This document shows, one piece after another, positions 7,964 through 18,062 of a DNA stretch of 64,000 nucleotides. Both the position numbers and the translations under genes were made by a program. Location of the stretch: positions 62,001 to 126,000 of the forward strand of contig JAEHCM010000005.1 of NCBI GenBank assembly GCA_020696365.1. Direction: 5' to 3'. Within the stretch, counting starts at the first letter, position 1; every line of letters begins with the position of its first letter. Origin of the DNA: Thermoplasmata archaeon (GTDB lineage: Archaea; Thermoplasmatota; Thermoplasmata; UBA10834). The notes beneath the pieces are model-generated. The model did no database searches. It worked only from the letters and a program-made list of their open reading frames with translations, and had not been told where the DNA came from.

Positions 7964-9976
7964 CTATTCTCTCGGGGTCGAGTCGAGGGCACGGTCCAGC
8001 AGTTCCAGCAGGTCGATGACCTTCACGGACTCACTGCCAGACTGGCAGTCTCTCAGGTTCTGCACGCACCATGGACAGGCCGTGAGGATCGTGTCGGCAC
8101 CGACGGACTCCGCATGGCCGACGCGGGTTCGTGCGATCGCGACCGACAGCTCCGGGAAGCCGCTCTTCACGCCGGACCCGGCTCCACAGCAGCGGCTTTC
8201 GAGTCGAGAGCGCCCCATTTCGACTACCGGCCCGCCGAGGACCGCTTCGATCAACCTCCTGGGGGGTTCGAAGACCCCGCGTTCACGGCCGAGGTCGCAC
8301 GGGTCGTGATAGGTGACTTTTCCCGGCAGGTCCAGCTTGGCCAGTGGGAGCTTGGCCAGGCGCTCGTCAAGGAACTCTGTGATGTGGAGCACATGCACTC
8401 CGTGCCTCTCCTTTAGGTCATCGCAGGAGTCCAGAGCGGAGTAGCATCCGGGGCAGGAAACCACAACGGTCTTCGCGCCCGCGGACGAGAAGGCGTCGAA
8501 GCAGGCTTCGACCTTGTCCCTCGCCAGACTCACATCCCCGATCTTCTTCGCCGTGGAACCGCAACAGCTCTCGGAGGTCCCGAGATACGCTGGCACCTCA
8601 CCGGCCGCTCTGAGCAGCCGGACAGCGCATCTTGCCGTCTCGGGGTGGAGGAGCGAGGTCGAGCATCCGGCGAAATAGAGGACTTCGCCCTTCCTCGGGA
8701 GGTCGAGGCCTTTGGCCCACCTCGACCTTCGCGCCCTAGGCATCTGCCACGGATTGTCATAGTTGCGCACGCTCTTCGTGACCGTCGCGTGCTCGGGAAC
8801 CATCTCCCCATTTTGTTTCAACCACTCGTGTCGGGAATGTAAAATGCCCTTTCTTGTGTCAATATCGACGGGGCACGCCTCGCGGCACTCGCCGCAGGAG
8901 GTGCAGAGATGCAAGCCGCCCTCGGCTGCCTCGGACAGCACGTCCCTCGCGGCCGAGAGATAGACTCCTTGTCCTCCGACGTGACCTGATGTGCCGAACA
9001 CAGGGCCGACGACGTCGTAAACGGGGCATCGGGTCACACACGAGCCGCACCCGATGCAGTACATGGGTTCGGGGTCACCCGCAGCCAGCCGGCCGCCGTC
9101 CACGAATATCACGACCATCTCCTTGGGGCCGTGCATCCCCCTGAATATCTTCTTCTCTATGTCGGCCGTGTAGCTCGGGCCGGATATCACGTTCACGTAC
9201 GCAGTGGTGACCTTACCGGTCGAGAAGAACGTCTGCAGCTTGACTAGGTTCATGGCGTCGTCGAGCGATGGGACGATCTTCTCAGGCGTCGTTACGACTA
9301 TGTGCTTCCCCGGGAGCATGGCGCACCTCGCGGCGTTGCCCTCGTTGTGCGCGATCACGACCGCCCCTTCGCAAGCAGTGATCGCATTGGCACCGGTCAC
9401 ACCGACGGTGGCGGCATCGAGATACCCGGCGATCTCCTCCTTGACGGCAGCGGTCAGCTCATCGGGGTCGTCAGATATATCGCGACCGAAGTGCTCCGAG
9501 AGCAGGATGGATATCTGGGCCCTCGTCAAATGACACGCCGGGCCGGTCGGATGCACCGCATCGCATCCCGCAAGCTGCACAATCCTGTCGCCCAGGTCGG
9601 TCTCTATGACCTCGACCCCCAGCTCGGCAAGGCGTTCGACCAGGTGGAGCTCCTTCGTTATGTTCGATTTAGACTTGACGACGAGCTCGCTCCCGGACAC
9701 CTCGGACTGGATGGCCCTGAGGGCCGACCCTGCATCCTTGGTAAGGATCACGCGACAACCGTTCCCCTCCAGAGACGCCACCGCTTCGGAGAAGAGGTTC
9801 TCGTCACCGACACATCTCTCCTTGAGCTTCCGCAGGCGCTCCCTACGAGAATCCAGGTCCGGCAGCCTGCCAACGTTCGATCGTTGCCTGTCCAGGATCG
9901 TCTCGAACGAACGGCGCATGCCTTCGAGCTCTGCCGTGCCTTCGACGGCCTTCCGGACCCTGTCCTGCAGACCCAT
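7964..9976 (-). CDS. LUD-domain/4Fe-4S/CCG fusion oxidoreductase (LutABC-like)
   Basis: This 670-residue protein fuses three modules. First comes an N-terminal LUD domain (about 1-290), as in LutB/LutC lactate utilisation proteins. Next is a dicluster ferredoxin segment with CIGCGSCVTRCP and CTSCGECREACP. Last are two CCG domains (about 430-670) with CCG and CCGAGSG motifs, as in LutA, GlcF and HdrD. Bacteria usually encode these modules separately for L-lactate oxidation; the substrate and electron acceptor here are unknown. I prefer the ATG at 9976, preceded by a GGAG; an ATG at 10009 would add eleven residues. The gene ends 20 bp from the convergent thpR stop. Confidence 0.88.
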   Translation of the reverse strand: MGLQDRVRKAVEGTAELEGMRRSFETILDRQRSNVGRLPDLDSRRERLRKLKERCVGDENLFSEAVASLEGNGCRVILTKDAGSALRAIQSEVSGSELVVKSKSNITKELHLVERLAELGVEVIETDLGDRIVQLAGCDAVHPTGPACHLTRAQISILLSEHFGRDISDDPDELTAAVKEEIAGYLDAATVGVTGANAITACEGAVVIAHNEGNAARCAMLPGKHIVVTTPEKIVPSLDDAMNLVKLQTFFSTGKVTTAYVNVISGPSYTADIEKKIFRGMHGPKEMVVIFVDGGRLAAGDPEPMYCIGCGSCVTRCPVYDVVGPVFGTSGHVGGQGVYLSAARDVLSEAAEGGLHLCTSCGECREACPVDIDTRKGILHSRHEWLKQNGEMVPEHATVTKSVRNYDNPWQMPRARRSRWAKGLDLPRKGEVLYFAGCSTSLLHPETARCAVRLLRAAGEVPAYLGTSESCCGSTAKKIGDVSLARDKVEACFDAFSSAGAKTVVVSCPGCYSALDSCDDLKERHGVHVLHITEFLDERLAKLPLAKLDLPGKVTYHDPCDLGRERGVFEPPRRLIEAVLGGPVVEMGRSRLESRCCGAGSGVKSGFPELSVAIARTRVGHAESVGADTILTACPWCVQNLRDCQSGSESVKVIDLLELLDRALDSTPRE

Positions 9977-10028
9977 ATGATCGCTCCGCCCCTCGTAGCG
10001 CGAGGGCATCTGGGCGAACCCCCCGCCC

Positions 10029-10406
10029 CTACGACTCCTGCAGCGTCCTGAGCTGGTCGTACTCGATCGAGTGTGCCACCCCGGCCTTCTTGAGTATCTT
10101 GCTCAGACGTTCCGTCACGCGCAAGACCTGGGCGGTCTTCACGTCGGCCCTCACGTACATCTCCTTCCTCTTGAACGGCTGCGGGAAGATCAGTCTCATC
10201 CTGCCACGCCGGTTGTATCCTTCCGGCTTCCTGTTCTTCTCGAGGTCCATGAGGTTGAGCCTCAGGAACATCTGCATGATCTCATCCTCGTCCGGCACCT
10301 GGTCCGTCTCCTCCAGGAACGCCTTCATTACCTCCTCGAAGGATTTGCAGAGATTCCGGTACCTGAACGGTCCCTTGAACACTATGTGGCCCGTCTGTGC
10401 TTTCAT
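10029..10406 (-). CDS. Conserved-looking hypothetical protein
   Basis: I do not recognise this 125-residue soluble, basic protein. It begins MKAQTGHIVFKGPFRYRN and has a helical acidic stretch (residues 20-50) and a lysine/arginine-rich middle. There is no signal peptide and no cysteine motif. It is divergent from thiDN, and the shared A/T-rich stretch at 10431-10446 probably carries promoters for both. It could be co-transcribed with the downstream LUD oxidoreductase, 52 bp away, but its composition looks more like a nucleic-acid-binding protein. Confidence 0.7.
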   Translation of the reverse strand: MKAQTGHIVFKGPFRYRNLCKSFEEVMKAFLEETDQVPDEDEIMQMFLRLNLMDLEKNRKPEGYNRRGRMRLIFPQPFKRKEMYVRADVKTAQVLRVTERLSKILKKAGVAHSIEYDQLRTLQES

Positions 10407-10430
10407 CTCAGGCGTTCTGATTGGCTATGG

Positions 10431-10446
10431 CGTATTTAACTATAGT
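10431..10446. promoter_or_regulatory. Shared A/T-rich promoter element
   Basis: The stretch around GTATTTAACTATAG sits between two divergent genes. Read on the minus strand GTTAAATAC is about 25-30 bp upstream of the ATG at 10406. Read on the plus strand it precedes the thiDN start region. It probably acts as TATA box in one or both directions. Confidence 0.5.
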
Positions 10447-10500
10447 GTAGCTCCTGACATGGCACAAGAGATTTATCGGCACGATCGCATGCTCTCCAGG

Positions 10501-11826
10501 ATGACCAATGTCCTGACGATAGCTGGGTCCGACCCGGTGGGAGGGGCGGGGCTCCAGGCGGACCTCAAAGCCATAGAGGCGTCGGGGGCCCACGGCTGCA
10601 CGGTCGTCACGTGCCTAACTGCCCAGAACACGAAGACGGTGGCCTCGATCTATCCAGTGCCACCCGCAGAGGTGGACAAGCAGCTGAAGGCGGTGCTGTC
10701 CGATGTCAGGATCGACGCGGTCAAGACGGGTATGCTGTACAGCGCTGAGACCGTGAAGGTCGTGGCTTCGAGGCTGAAGGGGTTCGACGGACCCATCGTG
10801 GTGGACCCGGTGATGGTCGCGACGACGGGGGCTAGCCTGCACGAGAAGGGGTTCGTCGACGAACTGAAGAGACGGCTGATACCGATGGCCACGCTGCTCA
10901 CGCCGAACCTGCTCGAGGCGGAGGCGCTCTCAGGCATCAAGGTACGGGATACCCGCACCGCCAGGAGAGCGGCGAACGCGATACTCGAGGAGGGACCCGA
11001 CGCGGTGTTGTTGAAGGGTGGGCACTCAGATTCCAAGGATGCCTTGGATCTGCTCTTTATTGACGGAGAGGTGATCAAGATATCATCGCCTCGAGTGGAC
11101 GCCGAGGTGCACGGGACAGGCTGCGTTCTGGCTTCCATGATCGCCACCCACCTTGCCCAGGGCTACTCCATCGAGGAGGCGGTCAGGGTCTCGAAGAGCA
11201 TGACATACAGGGCCATTCTGGCCAGGGAATCCGTGGGACGAGGCATACCCTGCGTCAACCCGTTAGCCGTGCTGAGAGGAGGAGCGCAGAAGGCAGGCAT
11301 GCTCGAGGAGCTTCAGCAGATGTCGCTTGACCTTGAGGCGCTTCTCACGCCTCAACTGTTGCCGGAGGTCGGCTCGAACATGGGATATGCGGCCTTCGGG
11401 GCGCTCGGCCCTGAGGAGGTGGCAGCGTTCACCGGGAGGATCGTGCGTATGGGGGACCGAGCGAAGACCATCGGCTGCGCCGGATTCGGAGCGTCCAAGC
11501 ATATCGCGAGGATTGTGCTGGCGGCCTCGACATTCGACCCGGCCATCCGCTGCGCGTTGAACTTCAAGTACTCTGAGAACAACGTGCGGGCATGCAGGAA
11601 GGCGAAGCTGACGGTCGCATCGTTCGACCGGGCGGAGGAGCCTGCTGACGCGTCGTCCATGACGTGGGGCGTAACGCATGCGATCGAGAAGCGCGGGAGT
11701 GTGCCAGACGTCATATTCGACCGCGGTGGACCGGGCAAGGAACCCATGATACGGCTGCTCGGTCGCGACCCCTATGATGTGCTGTCGAAACTGAGGAGCA
11801 TCTCATCGAAGATTGAGAGCAGGTGA
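10501..11826 (+). CDS. thiDN: Bifunctional HMP kinase/thiamine-phosphate synthase ThiDN
   Basis: The N-terminal ThiD domain (about 1-260) begins [23 protein letters not shown] and contains the ATP-site KTGML and HGTGC motifs. It phosphorylates hydroxymethylpyrimidine and its phosphate. The C-terminal ThiN domain (about 270-441) replaces ThiE in many archaea and joins the pyrimidine and thiazole phosphates to thiamine phosphate. I chose the ATG at 10501 because ThiD proteins start immediately before this LTIAGSD motif; ATGs at 10459 and 10489 are in frame and would add 14 or 4 residues. The reading frame stays open much further upstream, but that part does not look coding. Confidence 0.93.
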   Translation: MTNVLTIAGSDPVGGAGLQADLKAIEASGAHGCTVVTCLTAQNTKTVASIYPVPPAEVDKQLKAVLSDVRIDAVKTGMLYSAETVKVVASRLKGFDGPIVVDPVMVATTGASLHEKGFVDELKRRLIPMATLLTPNLLEAEALSGIKVRDTRTARRAANAILEEGPDAVLLKGGHSDSKDALDLLFIDGEVIKISSPRVDAEVHGTGCVLASMIATHLAQGYSIEEAVRVSKSMTYRAILARESVGRGIPCVNPLAVLRGGAQKAGMLEELQQMSLDLEALLTPQLLPEVGSNMGYAAFGALGPEEVAAFTGRIVRMGDRAKTIGCAGFGASKHIARIVLAASTFDPAIRCALNFKYSENNVRACRKAKLTVASFDRAEEPADASSMTWGVTHAIEKRGSVPDVIFDRGGPGKEPMIRLLGRDPYDVLSKLRSISSKIESR

Positions 11827-11830
11827 AGCA

Positions 11831-12982
11831 TTGAAGATAGCCATGTTCACAGACTCATTCCATCCGACGGTCGACGGGGCGGTCGTGTCCATGGAGAGGC
11901 AGTGCGTGGGCCTGGAGGCCAAGGGTCACGAGATCGTTATGCTCGCTCCCAGGCCTTCGGCCGACGTGGAGACCCGCTGGCCAGTGCACTACCTGCCCTC
12001 GGTGGAGTTCAAGTCGTATCGAGGGTACAGGATCGGCGTGTCCCCCTCGGATATGCTGGAGTATCTTCGGGAACAGAGGATCGACATAATCCACTGCCAC
12101 GGCCTGGCCTCGATGGCAATCCTTAGCCTGACGGCGGGAAAGGCCCTCCGAACGCCGACGGTACTCACTTTCCATACGATGGCCAGCGAGGCGGTGAGGT
12201 ACTACTCATTCATCGGGGTGAGAGACGACCTCGTGGTCCCTCTCGTCTGGGTGTACCTGCGCAACCTGCTGAAACGACCTGAGATGGTAGTCTTCCCCTC
12301 GAGACCGATCGAGAAGGAGCTGCTCGAGCACGGCGTGAGGACGAAGGCACACGCCGTGGTCCCGACGGGAGTCGATTGCTCACTCTACACGCCGGACAAC
12401 CGAGACCCCTCCATCCTCTCAGAGCATGGCCTAGAGGGCAGACGCGTCATGCTCCATGTCGGCAGGCTCTCTATGGAGAAGCGGCTGGACATCGTGCTCC
12501 GGGCCGTGAAAGACCTGGCAGGCGAAGAGCCGGACCTAAGGCTGCTCGTGGTCGGCTCTGGCCCGGCTGAGCTGGAGTACAGGAGATTGACGCGCAGGCT
12601 CGACATCGAAGACAGGGTCATCTACACTGGATTCGTCCCGGACGACTTCCTCCTCAAGGCATATGCGACTTGCGATATGCTCGCCATCGCTTCCACGTTC
12701 GAGACGCAAGGACTTGTCATCCTGGAGGCGATGGCATCAGGCATGCCTGTGGCTGGGATGCGGCGCAGGGCGATACCGGAATTCGTCACGGATGGGCACA
12801 ACGGCACCCTGTTCGATGAGACTTCCTGCGCCGACGGCATAAGGCGATGCCTGAGCAGCCTGGACGACCTCCGACCCAACTGCATGGAGACGGCCAGGCA
12901 GTATTCGACGGGAGCCTGTACAGATAGACTCGTTGAAGCCTACGAGCGTGCCTTCGAGGTCAAGAGGAAGTCCCTGGCCTGA
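11831..12982 (+). CDS. GT4-family glycosyltransferase
   Basis: The 383-residue protein starts KIAMFTDSFHPTVDGAV, the N-terminal Rossmann segment of GT-B glycosyltransferases. It has the C-terminal GT4 signature HVGRLSMEKRLDIVL and an E-x7-E motif in FETQGLVILEAMASGMPV. It transfers a sugar from a nucleotide donor, typically to a lipid or glycan at the membrane. The TTG at 11831 is preferred because GGTGA lies just upstream, formed around the thiDN stop codon; thus it may be coupled to thiDN. Acceptor and donor are unknown. The next gene is a PAP2-type membrane protein, so lipid glycosylation is possible. Confidence 0.9.
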   Translation: MKIAMFTDSFHPTVDGAVVSMERQCVGLEAKGHEIVMLAPRPSADVETRWPVHYLPSVEFKSYRGYRIGVSPSDMLEYLREQRIDIIHCHGLASMAILSLTAGKALRTPTVLTFHTMASEAVRYYSFIGVRDDLVVPLVWVYLRNLLKRPEMVVFPSRPIEKELLEHGVRTKAHAVVPTGVDCSLYTPDNRDPSILSEHGLEGRRVMLHVGRLSMEKRLDIVLRAVKDLAGEEPDLRLLVVGSGPAELEYRRLTRRLDIEDRVIYTGFVPDDFLLKAYATCDMLAIASTFETQGLVILEAMASGMPVAGMRRRAIPEFVTDGHNGTLFDETSCADGIRRCLSSLDDLRPNCMETARQYSTGACTDRLVEAYERAFEVKRKSLA

Positions 12983-13055
12983 ACGATAGGACACCGGCCA
13001 TCGGTGGGCGAAAGGTTTTCTAGGCTCCAGACTCATCAGATACCCGGGGGAGAGG

Positions 13056-13898
13056 ATGCCAGTATCTTATACCCTCTTCGTGGGTCTGTATGCGCTATCC
13101 GTCGTGGTTGGAATAGCGGCGGCACTCCTGGTGATAGTTGGCAGGAAGAACATCTCGCTCCATAAGTTGTTTGAGTCGGCGAAGTACAATTTGCTGTACA
13201 TCGTCATAATCGCGACGGCGCCACTCCTGGTCCTCCTTGAGCACGCGTTCGTAAGCGTCGAGCTGAACTCAAAGGAGGTCGTGTACACGAACTGGCTGTT
13301 CAGCATAGGCGGGAACGCCATAACGATACTCCAGGACAGGCTCGACTACCAGATCCTGGCGGACCTGTCGATAGTGATCTACGTCTGGATCTTCGCGTTC
13401 GTGTTGTACTTCACGCCGATACTCATACTCACTCTCGACGACAGGGCGACATTCAGGAGATACTCGCTGGCCGTGCTGTTCAACTACGTCATCCTGCTCC
13501 CGTTCTACATCTTCTTCCCGGTCACGGTCACCGGGTTCTACGCGGACTCCGGGATGACCCCACTCCTCTACATCGACTCCAACTGGGGGAGGATGGTAAC
13601 AAGCATCGACCCTCTGAACAACGATTTCCCGAGCGCCCACGTCAGTCTGGTAGTCACCGCTCTGTTGGTACTCGTGTATGCCGGGGTCGATTACAGACGG
13701 TATTACTATTTCGTCGCATGCGCGGCAGTGGGCATCACGTTCTCGGTCCTGTACCTAGGGGTACACTGGCTGGCAGATATCTTCGGCGGATTCGCGCTGG
13801 CGGTGGTCGCGTACATGGTCTCGGGCAACCAGCGCGTCCAGATGGCGTTCGACAGGCACATACGGGCGTTGACTAGCAAGATCATCAAAGAGAAGTGA
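13056..13898 (+). CDS. PAP2-superfamily membrane phosphatase/transferase
   Basis: The 280-residue protein has about six transmembrane segments. It carries PAP2 motifs: FPSAHVSL (motif 2 with catalytic His) and YLGVHWLADIFGG (motif 3 with His and Asp). A lysine-rich first motif is not obvious. This layout resembles inositolphosphotransferase-like PAP2 proteins acting on lipid phosphates at the membrane. The ATG at 13056 follows a strong GGGGGAGAGG site. It lies 73 bp after the glycosyltransferase on the same strand. Confidence 0.85.
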   Translation: MPVSYTLFVGLYALSVVVGIAAALLVIVGRKNISLHKLFESAKYNLLYIVIIATAPLLVLLEHAFVSVELNSKEVVYTNWLFSIGGNAITILQDRLDYQILADLSIVIYVWIFAFVLYFTPILILTLDDRATFRRYSLAVLFNYVILLPFYIFFPVTVTGFYADSGMTPLLYIDSNWGRMVTSIDPLNNDFPSAHVSLVVTALLVLVYAGVDYRRYYYFVACAAVGITFSVLYLGVHWLADIFGGFALAVVAYMVSGNQRVQMAFDRHIRALTSKIIKEK

Positions 13899-13921
13899 TC
13901 CGGCCCCCGCCTGGCCTCACT

Positions 13922-14881
13922 TCACAACGCAGGTCTCACGAAGACTATCGTGACCTTGAAGCAGAGCGTCCGACCTGATATCTCCCCGTTGTACCCGGTC
14001 TCGGGGTTGCTCCTGTGTATCTCGAAGGTCCCGTTCGCAGAATCGTATCCTGAAAGGATGAAGACTTGGCCCGTGTACATCACCCCTTTGATCGCGTAGA
14101 CGTCGGTCTCGGTCACCTCGTGCCTCACCACGACCTCACCTGAGCCGTTGCTTGCTCCAGGGTCGAAGGATTCGACGACACACGCCCAGCCAGCGGGGTC
14201 TTCGTCATCGGATGGGTCGCCGAACGGATACACGACCTGATCGATGGTAGGGGCGTGTTTGAATGTCACCAATCCCTGGCTGACTTCGACCACCAGGACA
14301 TCCCACTTCCATTTGAAGTGTGGCACGAAATCCATCTCTACTGGCTCGATGTTGAAGAGTGTCGTGAAGGTCGATTCCGGCATCATCTCGGTGGCGTTCA
14401 GATGCTCGGTCACCTGGACGGTCTCGACCATCGACGGGTCCACTGTGTAACCGTCCTCCGGGGGGACTTCGATGGTATAGGTGTCCCCCATCGTGAGACC
14501 GAGCACGCCTAGCGCGAACCCTTTTATAGTCCCGCCCTCGACGCCGTACTTACCAGCGGTCATATCGAACGGCACGTAGGACTCGTTGTCCCTTAGGGTG
14601 AAGGTCAATGACTTGGGATACAGCACGTCATCGGACGCTACATCCAGCAGACTCGTATCGAAAACCCGACCATCCGAGAACATGCCGACGTAGTTGAGCG
14701 TGACTACATCGCCCATCTCGATCGGATCGGATGCACTCGTCGTATGTTCCTGAGCGTTATCGTACACTACGTACCCCACAACGCCCACGGACAATACCAC
14801 GGCGACCGCGATGAGCGCCAGAAACACACGTGTGGGATCGCGGGGCGACTTATCTACTTCGGATCCGGATCCGCCAGCCAT
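13922..14881 (-). CDS. Membrane-anchored FKBP-type peptidyl-prolyl isomerase
   Basis: The 319-residue protein has one N-terminal membrane anchor (about 20-41), with the remaining part predicted outside the cell. An FKBP core starts at about residue 56 (GDVVTLNYVGMFSDGRVFDTS). It continues with a large insertion typical of long archaeal FKBPs, then IKGFALGVLGLTMGDTYTIEVPPEDGY. A further beta-rich region of about 130 residues follows with no assignment. It probably assists folding of exported proteins. It is convergent with the PAP2 gene. Confidence 0.88.
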   Translation of the reverse strand: MAGGSGSEVDKSPRDPTRVFLALIAVAVVLSVGVVGYVVYDNAQEHTTSASDPIEMGDVVTLNYVGMFSDGRVFDTSLLDVASDDVLYPKSLTFTLRDNESYVPFDMTAGKYGVEGGTIKGFALGVLGLTMGDTYTIEVPPEDGYTVDPSMVETVQVTEHLNATEMMPESTFTTLFNIEPVEMDFVPHFKWKWDVLVVEVSQGLVTFKHAPTIDQVVYPFGDPSDDEDPAGWACVVESFDPGASNGSGEVVVRHEVTETDVYAIKGVMYTGQVFILSGYDSANGTFEIHRSNPETGYNGEISGRTLCFKVTIVFVRPAL

Positions 14882-14989
14882 TGCTAATCCTGAAACGCGG
14901 TTATGGCCTGACCTGATATAAAGCTTATCAGCCGTTCACAGGAGCTGGGGGAGGACCATCCAGTACCATGGGACGGACCCGTGGGAGGC

Positions 14990-15265
14990 TCATCCACCAG
15001 AGACCGGCGGGAATATCGCCACTTCGTCCCCTTCAGATAGTTCAACGGAAGAGGGATCCATGGGTGTGATGTTCCTTCCGTTGAGCAGCACCACCAGGAC
15101 GTCCGACCTGGGTGCTCCTGTGTTTAGGAGTCGCTTAAGGTCGGGCTCAGCCAAGCTCACAAGGGCCTCCAGCAGCTCGGCGAGGTTCGAGGCGTCGACC
15201 TGGACCTCCTCGATGCCTGACGCCTCCCTGACCGTAGCGTACATCTTGACGGACACACAGACCAT
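14990..15265 (-). CDS. MoaD/ThiS-like ubiquitin-fold sulfur carrier (SAMP-like)
   Basis: The 91-residue protein has the beta-grasp pattern of MoaD/ThiS and ends in FPPVSGG, the C-terminal diglycine that is adenylated and thiocarboxylated or conjugated. The ERELNGR equivalent is VVLLNGRNI, and the acidic GDEVAIFPP precedes the tail. It could serve molybdopterin synthesis, tRNA thiolation or protein conjugation. No MoaE or E1-like gene is nearby, so the role is open. Confidence 0.9.
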   Translation of the reverse strand: MVCVSVKMYATVREASGIEEVQVDASNLAELLEALVSLAEPDLKRLLNTGAPRSDVLVVLLNGRNITPMDPSSVELSEGDEVAIFPPVSGG

Positions 15266-15450
15266 GCGGTTCCCGTATGCGAATCGTCGCTGACCATAGT
15301 AATAACTGTGGGAGCCGGGTGGTGCGGTCCCAGGAACGGGGGCTCATCATACCTGAACCGCCATGTGCTCGCGCAAGACCGGGAGAAACGCTATCTCCAA
15401 TCATGTAGATTGTCTGATGGGGTTTCAACTCCCGAACCGGAGCGGCGAAC

Positions 15451-17892
15451 ATGGGAACTGAACCTGAGGCTGAAGCATCGATCAGAATCAAGGGTATGCA
15501 CTGCGCGACCTGCACAGCCACGATCAGCGATGCGCTCGATGCGTTGGAGGGGGTGAGCGACTCTCAGGTGAATCTCGCCACCGAGAGGGCCTCGGTCAGA
15601 TTCGACCCGGCGAAGGTGTCAAGGAACGATCTGGAAGACGCGATAGCCGGCGCGGGATACGAGGTTCTGCGCGATTCGGTCACATTCACAGTGGGTGGGA
15701 TGCATTGCGCAGCCTGCGCAGAGACGATAAAGACCGCTCTCGAAGAATCGAGGGGTGTAACGCGCGCCTCGGTCAACTTCGCCCTTGGAAAGGCGACCGC
15801 CGCATACGACCCAGAGCGGGTGAAGCCGCACGTCCTGGCGAAGGCGATCGAGGACGCGGGCTACAAGGTTCTGGAAGTCGAGGGGGTGATGGCCGAGAGG
15901 CTCGCGAGGAAAGAGGAGCTGCGGGAGCTCAGGAGGGTCCTCGTCACCGCGATCGCCCTGGCTATCCCCATCGCCGCACTCTCCATGGTTCCCGCCTTCG
16001 GGGACGGACAGGTCATGCAGGCATCGTCCCGCAACTGGCTGCTGCTCGTCCTCTCGTTGCCCGTGCAGTTCCATGCTGGCCTGAGGTTCTACAGAGGATT
16101 CTACAGGGCCCTCAGGAACAGAAGAGCCAATATGGACACCCTCGTCGTGCTTGGGACGTCATCCGCATGGATGTACAGCGCCCTGGTGACGCTCGTGCCG
16201 GATGTTCTGGGTTCCCAGGGGGTATACTTCGACACCTCAGCGGTCATTATCACCCTCGTCCTCCTGGGGAAATATCTGGAGCTGGGAGCCAGGAGCACCA
16301 CCTCTGAGGCGATCGTAAGCCTCATGGACTTGCAGCCTCCGACCGCCACGATAATCGATGGGGACAAGGAGACCGTCGTCGACGCGGACATGCTCAGACA
16401 GGGAGATATGCTCGTTGTCCGACCAGGTGAGAGGATACCTGCAGACGGGGAGGTCATCTCCGGCCGTTCGTCCTCCGACGAGTCGCTCGTCACCGGTGAA
16501 TCACTCCCCGTAGAGAAGGTCCCCGGATCCGAGGTGACAGGAGGGACGCTCAACCTCTCAGGGATGATCAGAGTCAGGGCGTCCAGGGTGGGAAGTGACA
16601 CGACCTTGGCACAAATCGTACGCCTGGTAGAGGACGCGCAGGCGACCAAGGCACCGGTCGAGAGGTATGCCGATATCGTCGCTGGCTACTTCGTCCCTGC
16701 GGTCCTCGTCGTATCACTCGCCTCGGCTGCATTCTGGTACTTCATCGGTCCAGGCATGTTCGATATCGACGATGCTGGCAGGTTCTCGCTCACAGTCTTC
16801 GTCGCCGTGCTGGTGATAGCATGCCCATGCGCGCTCGGGCTGGCGACACCAACGGCGGTCGTCACAGGGACTGGAAGGGGCGCTCAGCTGGGCGTGCTGA
16901 TAAAAGACGCCGAGACCCTCGAGAAGGCGCGCAAGCTCAGCGTAGTCATCCTCGACAAGACCGGCACACTCACCAAGGGCGAGGCCCGGGTGGCAAGGCT
17001 CTGGACTGCCGAAGGAGTCACCGAGGAGGAGTTGCTCCGCCTCGCTGGCGGGGCGGAGAAAGGCTCGGACCATGTCCTGTCGAAAGCGATAGTGAAATCC
17101 GCGGAGGAGAGGGGCATCCAGCTCGAGATTCCCAGGTCCTCGGACGTGCTGGCAGGGGAAGGAGTCGCATCGGAACTGGCGGGAGCCTTGGTCCATGTCG
17201 GCAACAGGAGGCTCGCCGCCAGGCTCGGGACTGACCTGGGCGACGCAGAGGCCCTTATGCGGAACATGGAGAACGATGGGGCCACGGTCGTGGCATGCAT
17301 AGCGGACGGCGAATTGAAGGGGCTGCTAGGGATCGCAGACACTATCAAAGCCGAGGCGAAAGAAGTCATCGGCCAGCTGGACGCGCTCGGCCTCAAGACC
17401 GTGATGTTGACAGGGGACAACGCGAGGACGGCCCGAGCGGTGGCCTCAGCAGTCGGAATCGAAGAGTTCAAGGCCGAGGTGATGCCAGCGGACAAGGCAG
17501 AGGTAGTGAGGTCTTACAAGGAAGGGGGCTCGGTGGTCGCGATGGTCGGGGACGGCATGAACGACGCACCAGCGCTGGTCGAGGCGGACATAGGCATCGC
17601 CCTTGGCGGAGGTTCAGACATTGCGATGGACGCGGGCAACATCGTGATAGTCGGGGACGATCTCAGAGGGGTCGTGACCGCCGTCAAGCTAAGCGAGCGG
17701 ACCTACGAGAAGATAAGGCAGAACCTATTCTGGGCGCTAGCGTACAACACAGCATCGATACCGATCGCAGCCGGCGTGCTCTATCCGCTCACAGGATGGC
17801 TCCTGAGCCCCATGGTAGCGGCCGGGGCGATGGCGCTCAGCTCGGTCTCGGTCGTCACGAACGCGTCGCTGTTGAGGCGCTTCAAGCCGTGA
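15451..17892 (+). CDS. copA: Copper-transporting P1B-type ATPase with two metal-binding domains
   Basis: The 813-residue protein has two N-terminal heavy-metal-associated domains with GMHCATC and GMHCAAC motifs (about residues 14 and 84). About eight membrane helices follow, with the Cu(I) motif CPCALG, the phosphorylation motif DKTGTLT and the hinge [10 protein letters not shown]. It exports Cu+ (or Ag+) from the cytoplasm using ATP. Two HMA domains is common in this subfamily. A CGGAGCGG ribosome site precedes the ATG. I see no adjacent copper regulator or chaperone. Confidence 0.96.
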   Translation: MGTEPEAEASIRIKGMHCATCTATISDALDALEGVSDSQVNLATERASVRFDPAKVSRNDLEDAIAGAGYEVLRDSVTFTVGGMHCAACAETIKTALEESRGVTRASVNFALGKATAAYDPERVKPHVLAKAIEDAGYKVLEVEGVMAERLARKEELRELRRVLVTAIALAIPIAALSMVPAFGDGQVMQASSRNWLLLVLSLPVQFHAGLRFYRGFYRALRNRRANMDTLVVLGTSSAWMYSALVTLVPDVLGSQGVYFDTSAVIITLVLLGKYLELGARSTTSEAIVSLMDLQPPTATIIDGDKETVVDADMLRQGDMLVVRPGERIPADGEVISGRSSSDESLVTGESLPVEKVPGSEVTGGTLNLSGMIRVRASRVGSDTTLAQIVRLVEDAQATKAPVERYADIVAGYFVPAVLVVSLASAAFWYFIGPGMFDIDDAGRFSLTVFVAVLVIACPCALGLATPTAVVTGTGRGAQLGVLIKDAETLEKARKLSVVILDKTGTLTKGEARVARLWTAEGVTEEELLRLAGGAEKGSDHVLSKAIVKSAEERGIQLEIPRSSDVLAGEGVASELAGALVHVGNRRLAARLGTDLGDAEALMRNMENDGATVVACIADGELKGLLGIADTIKAEAKEVIGQLDALGLKTVMLTGDNARTARAVASAVGIEEFKAEVMPADKAEVVRSYKEGGSVVAMVGDGMNDAPALVEADIGIALGGGSDIAMDAGNIVIVGDDLRGVVTAVKLSERTYEKIRQNLFWALAYNTASIPIAAGVLYPLTGWLLSPMVAAGAMALSSVSVVTNASLLRRFKP

Positions 17893-18062
17893 GATAGAGC
17901 TACCGGGCCCTGCCAGAAGTAGAAAAGGTTATGTTCAAGCTTCCCGATAACATCGTTTGAAGTCTGAAGCGGTTACCTGCGACCATGATGGGTCGAAATA
18001 CACAGCGCAGGTCCGGATCAAGAGCATTAACCCCCCGTTGAAGCTCGTCGGATGTGGCCTCT

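Noticed and set aside
10090..10500. N-terminal extension of ThiDN in an open frame
   Set aside because: The extension overlaps the antisense of another gene, and the ThiD fold starts at 10501.
15300..15450. G/C-rich stretch before copA considered as a structured RNA or tRNA
   Set aside because: A TTCAACT loop-like string is present but the stem does not pair and no acceptor stem exists.
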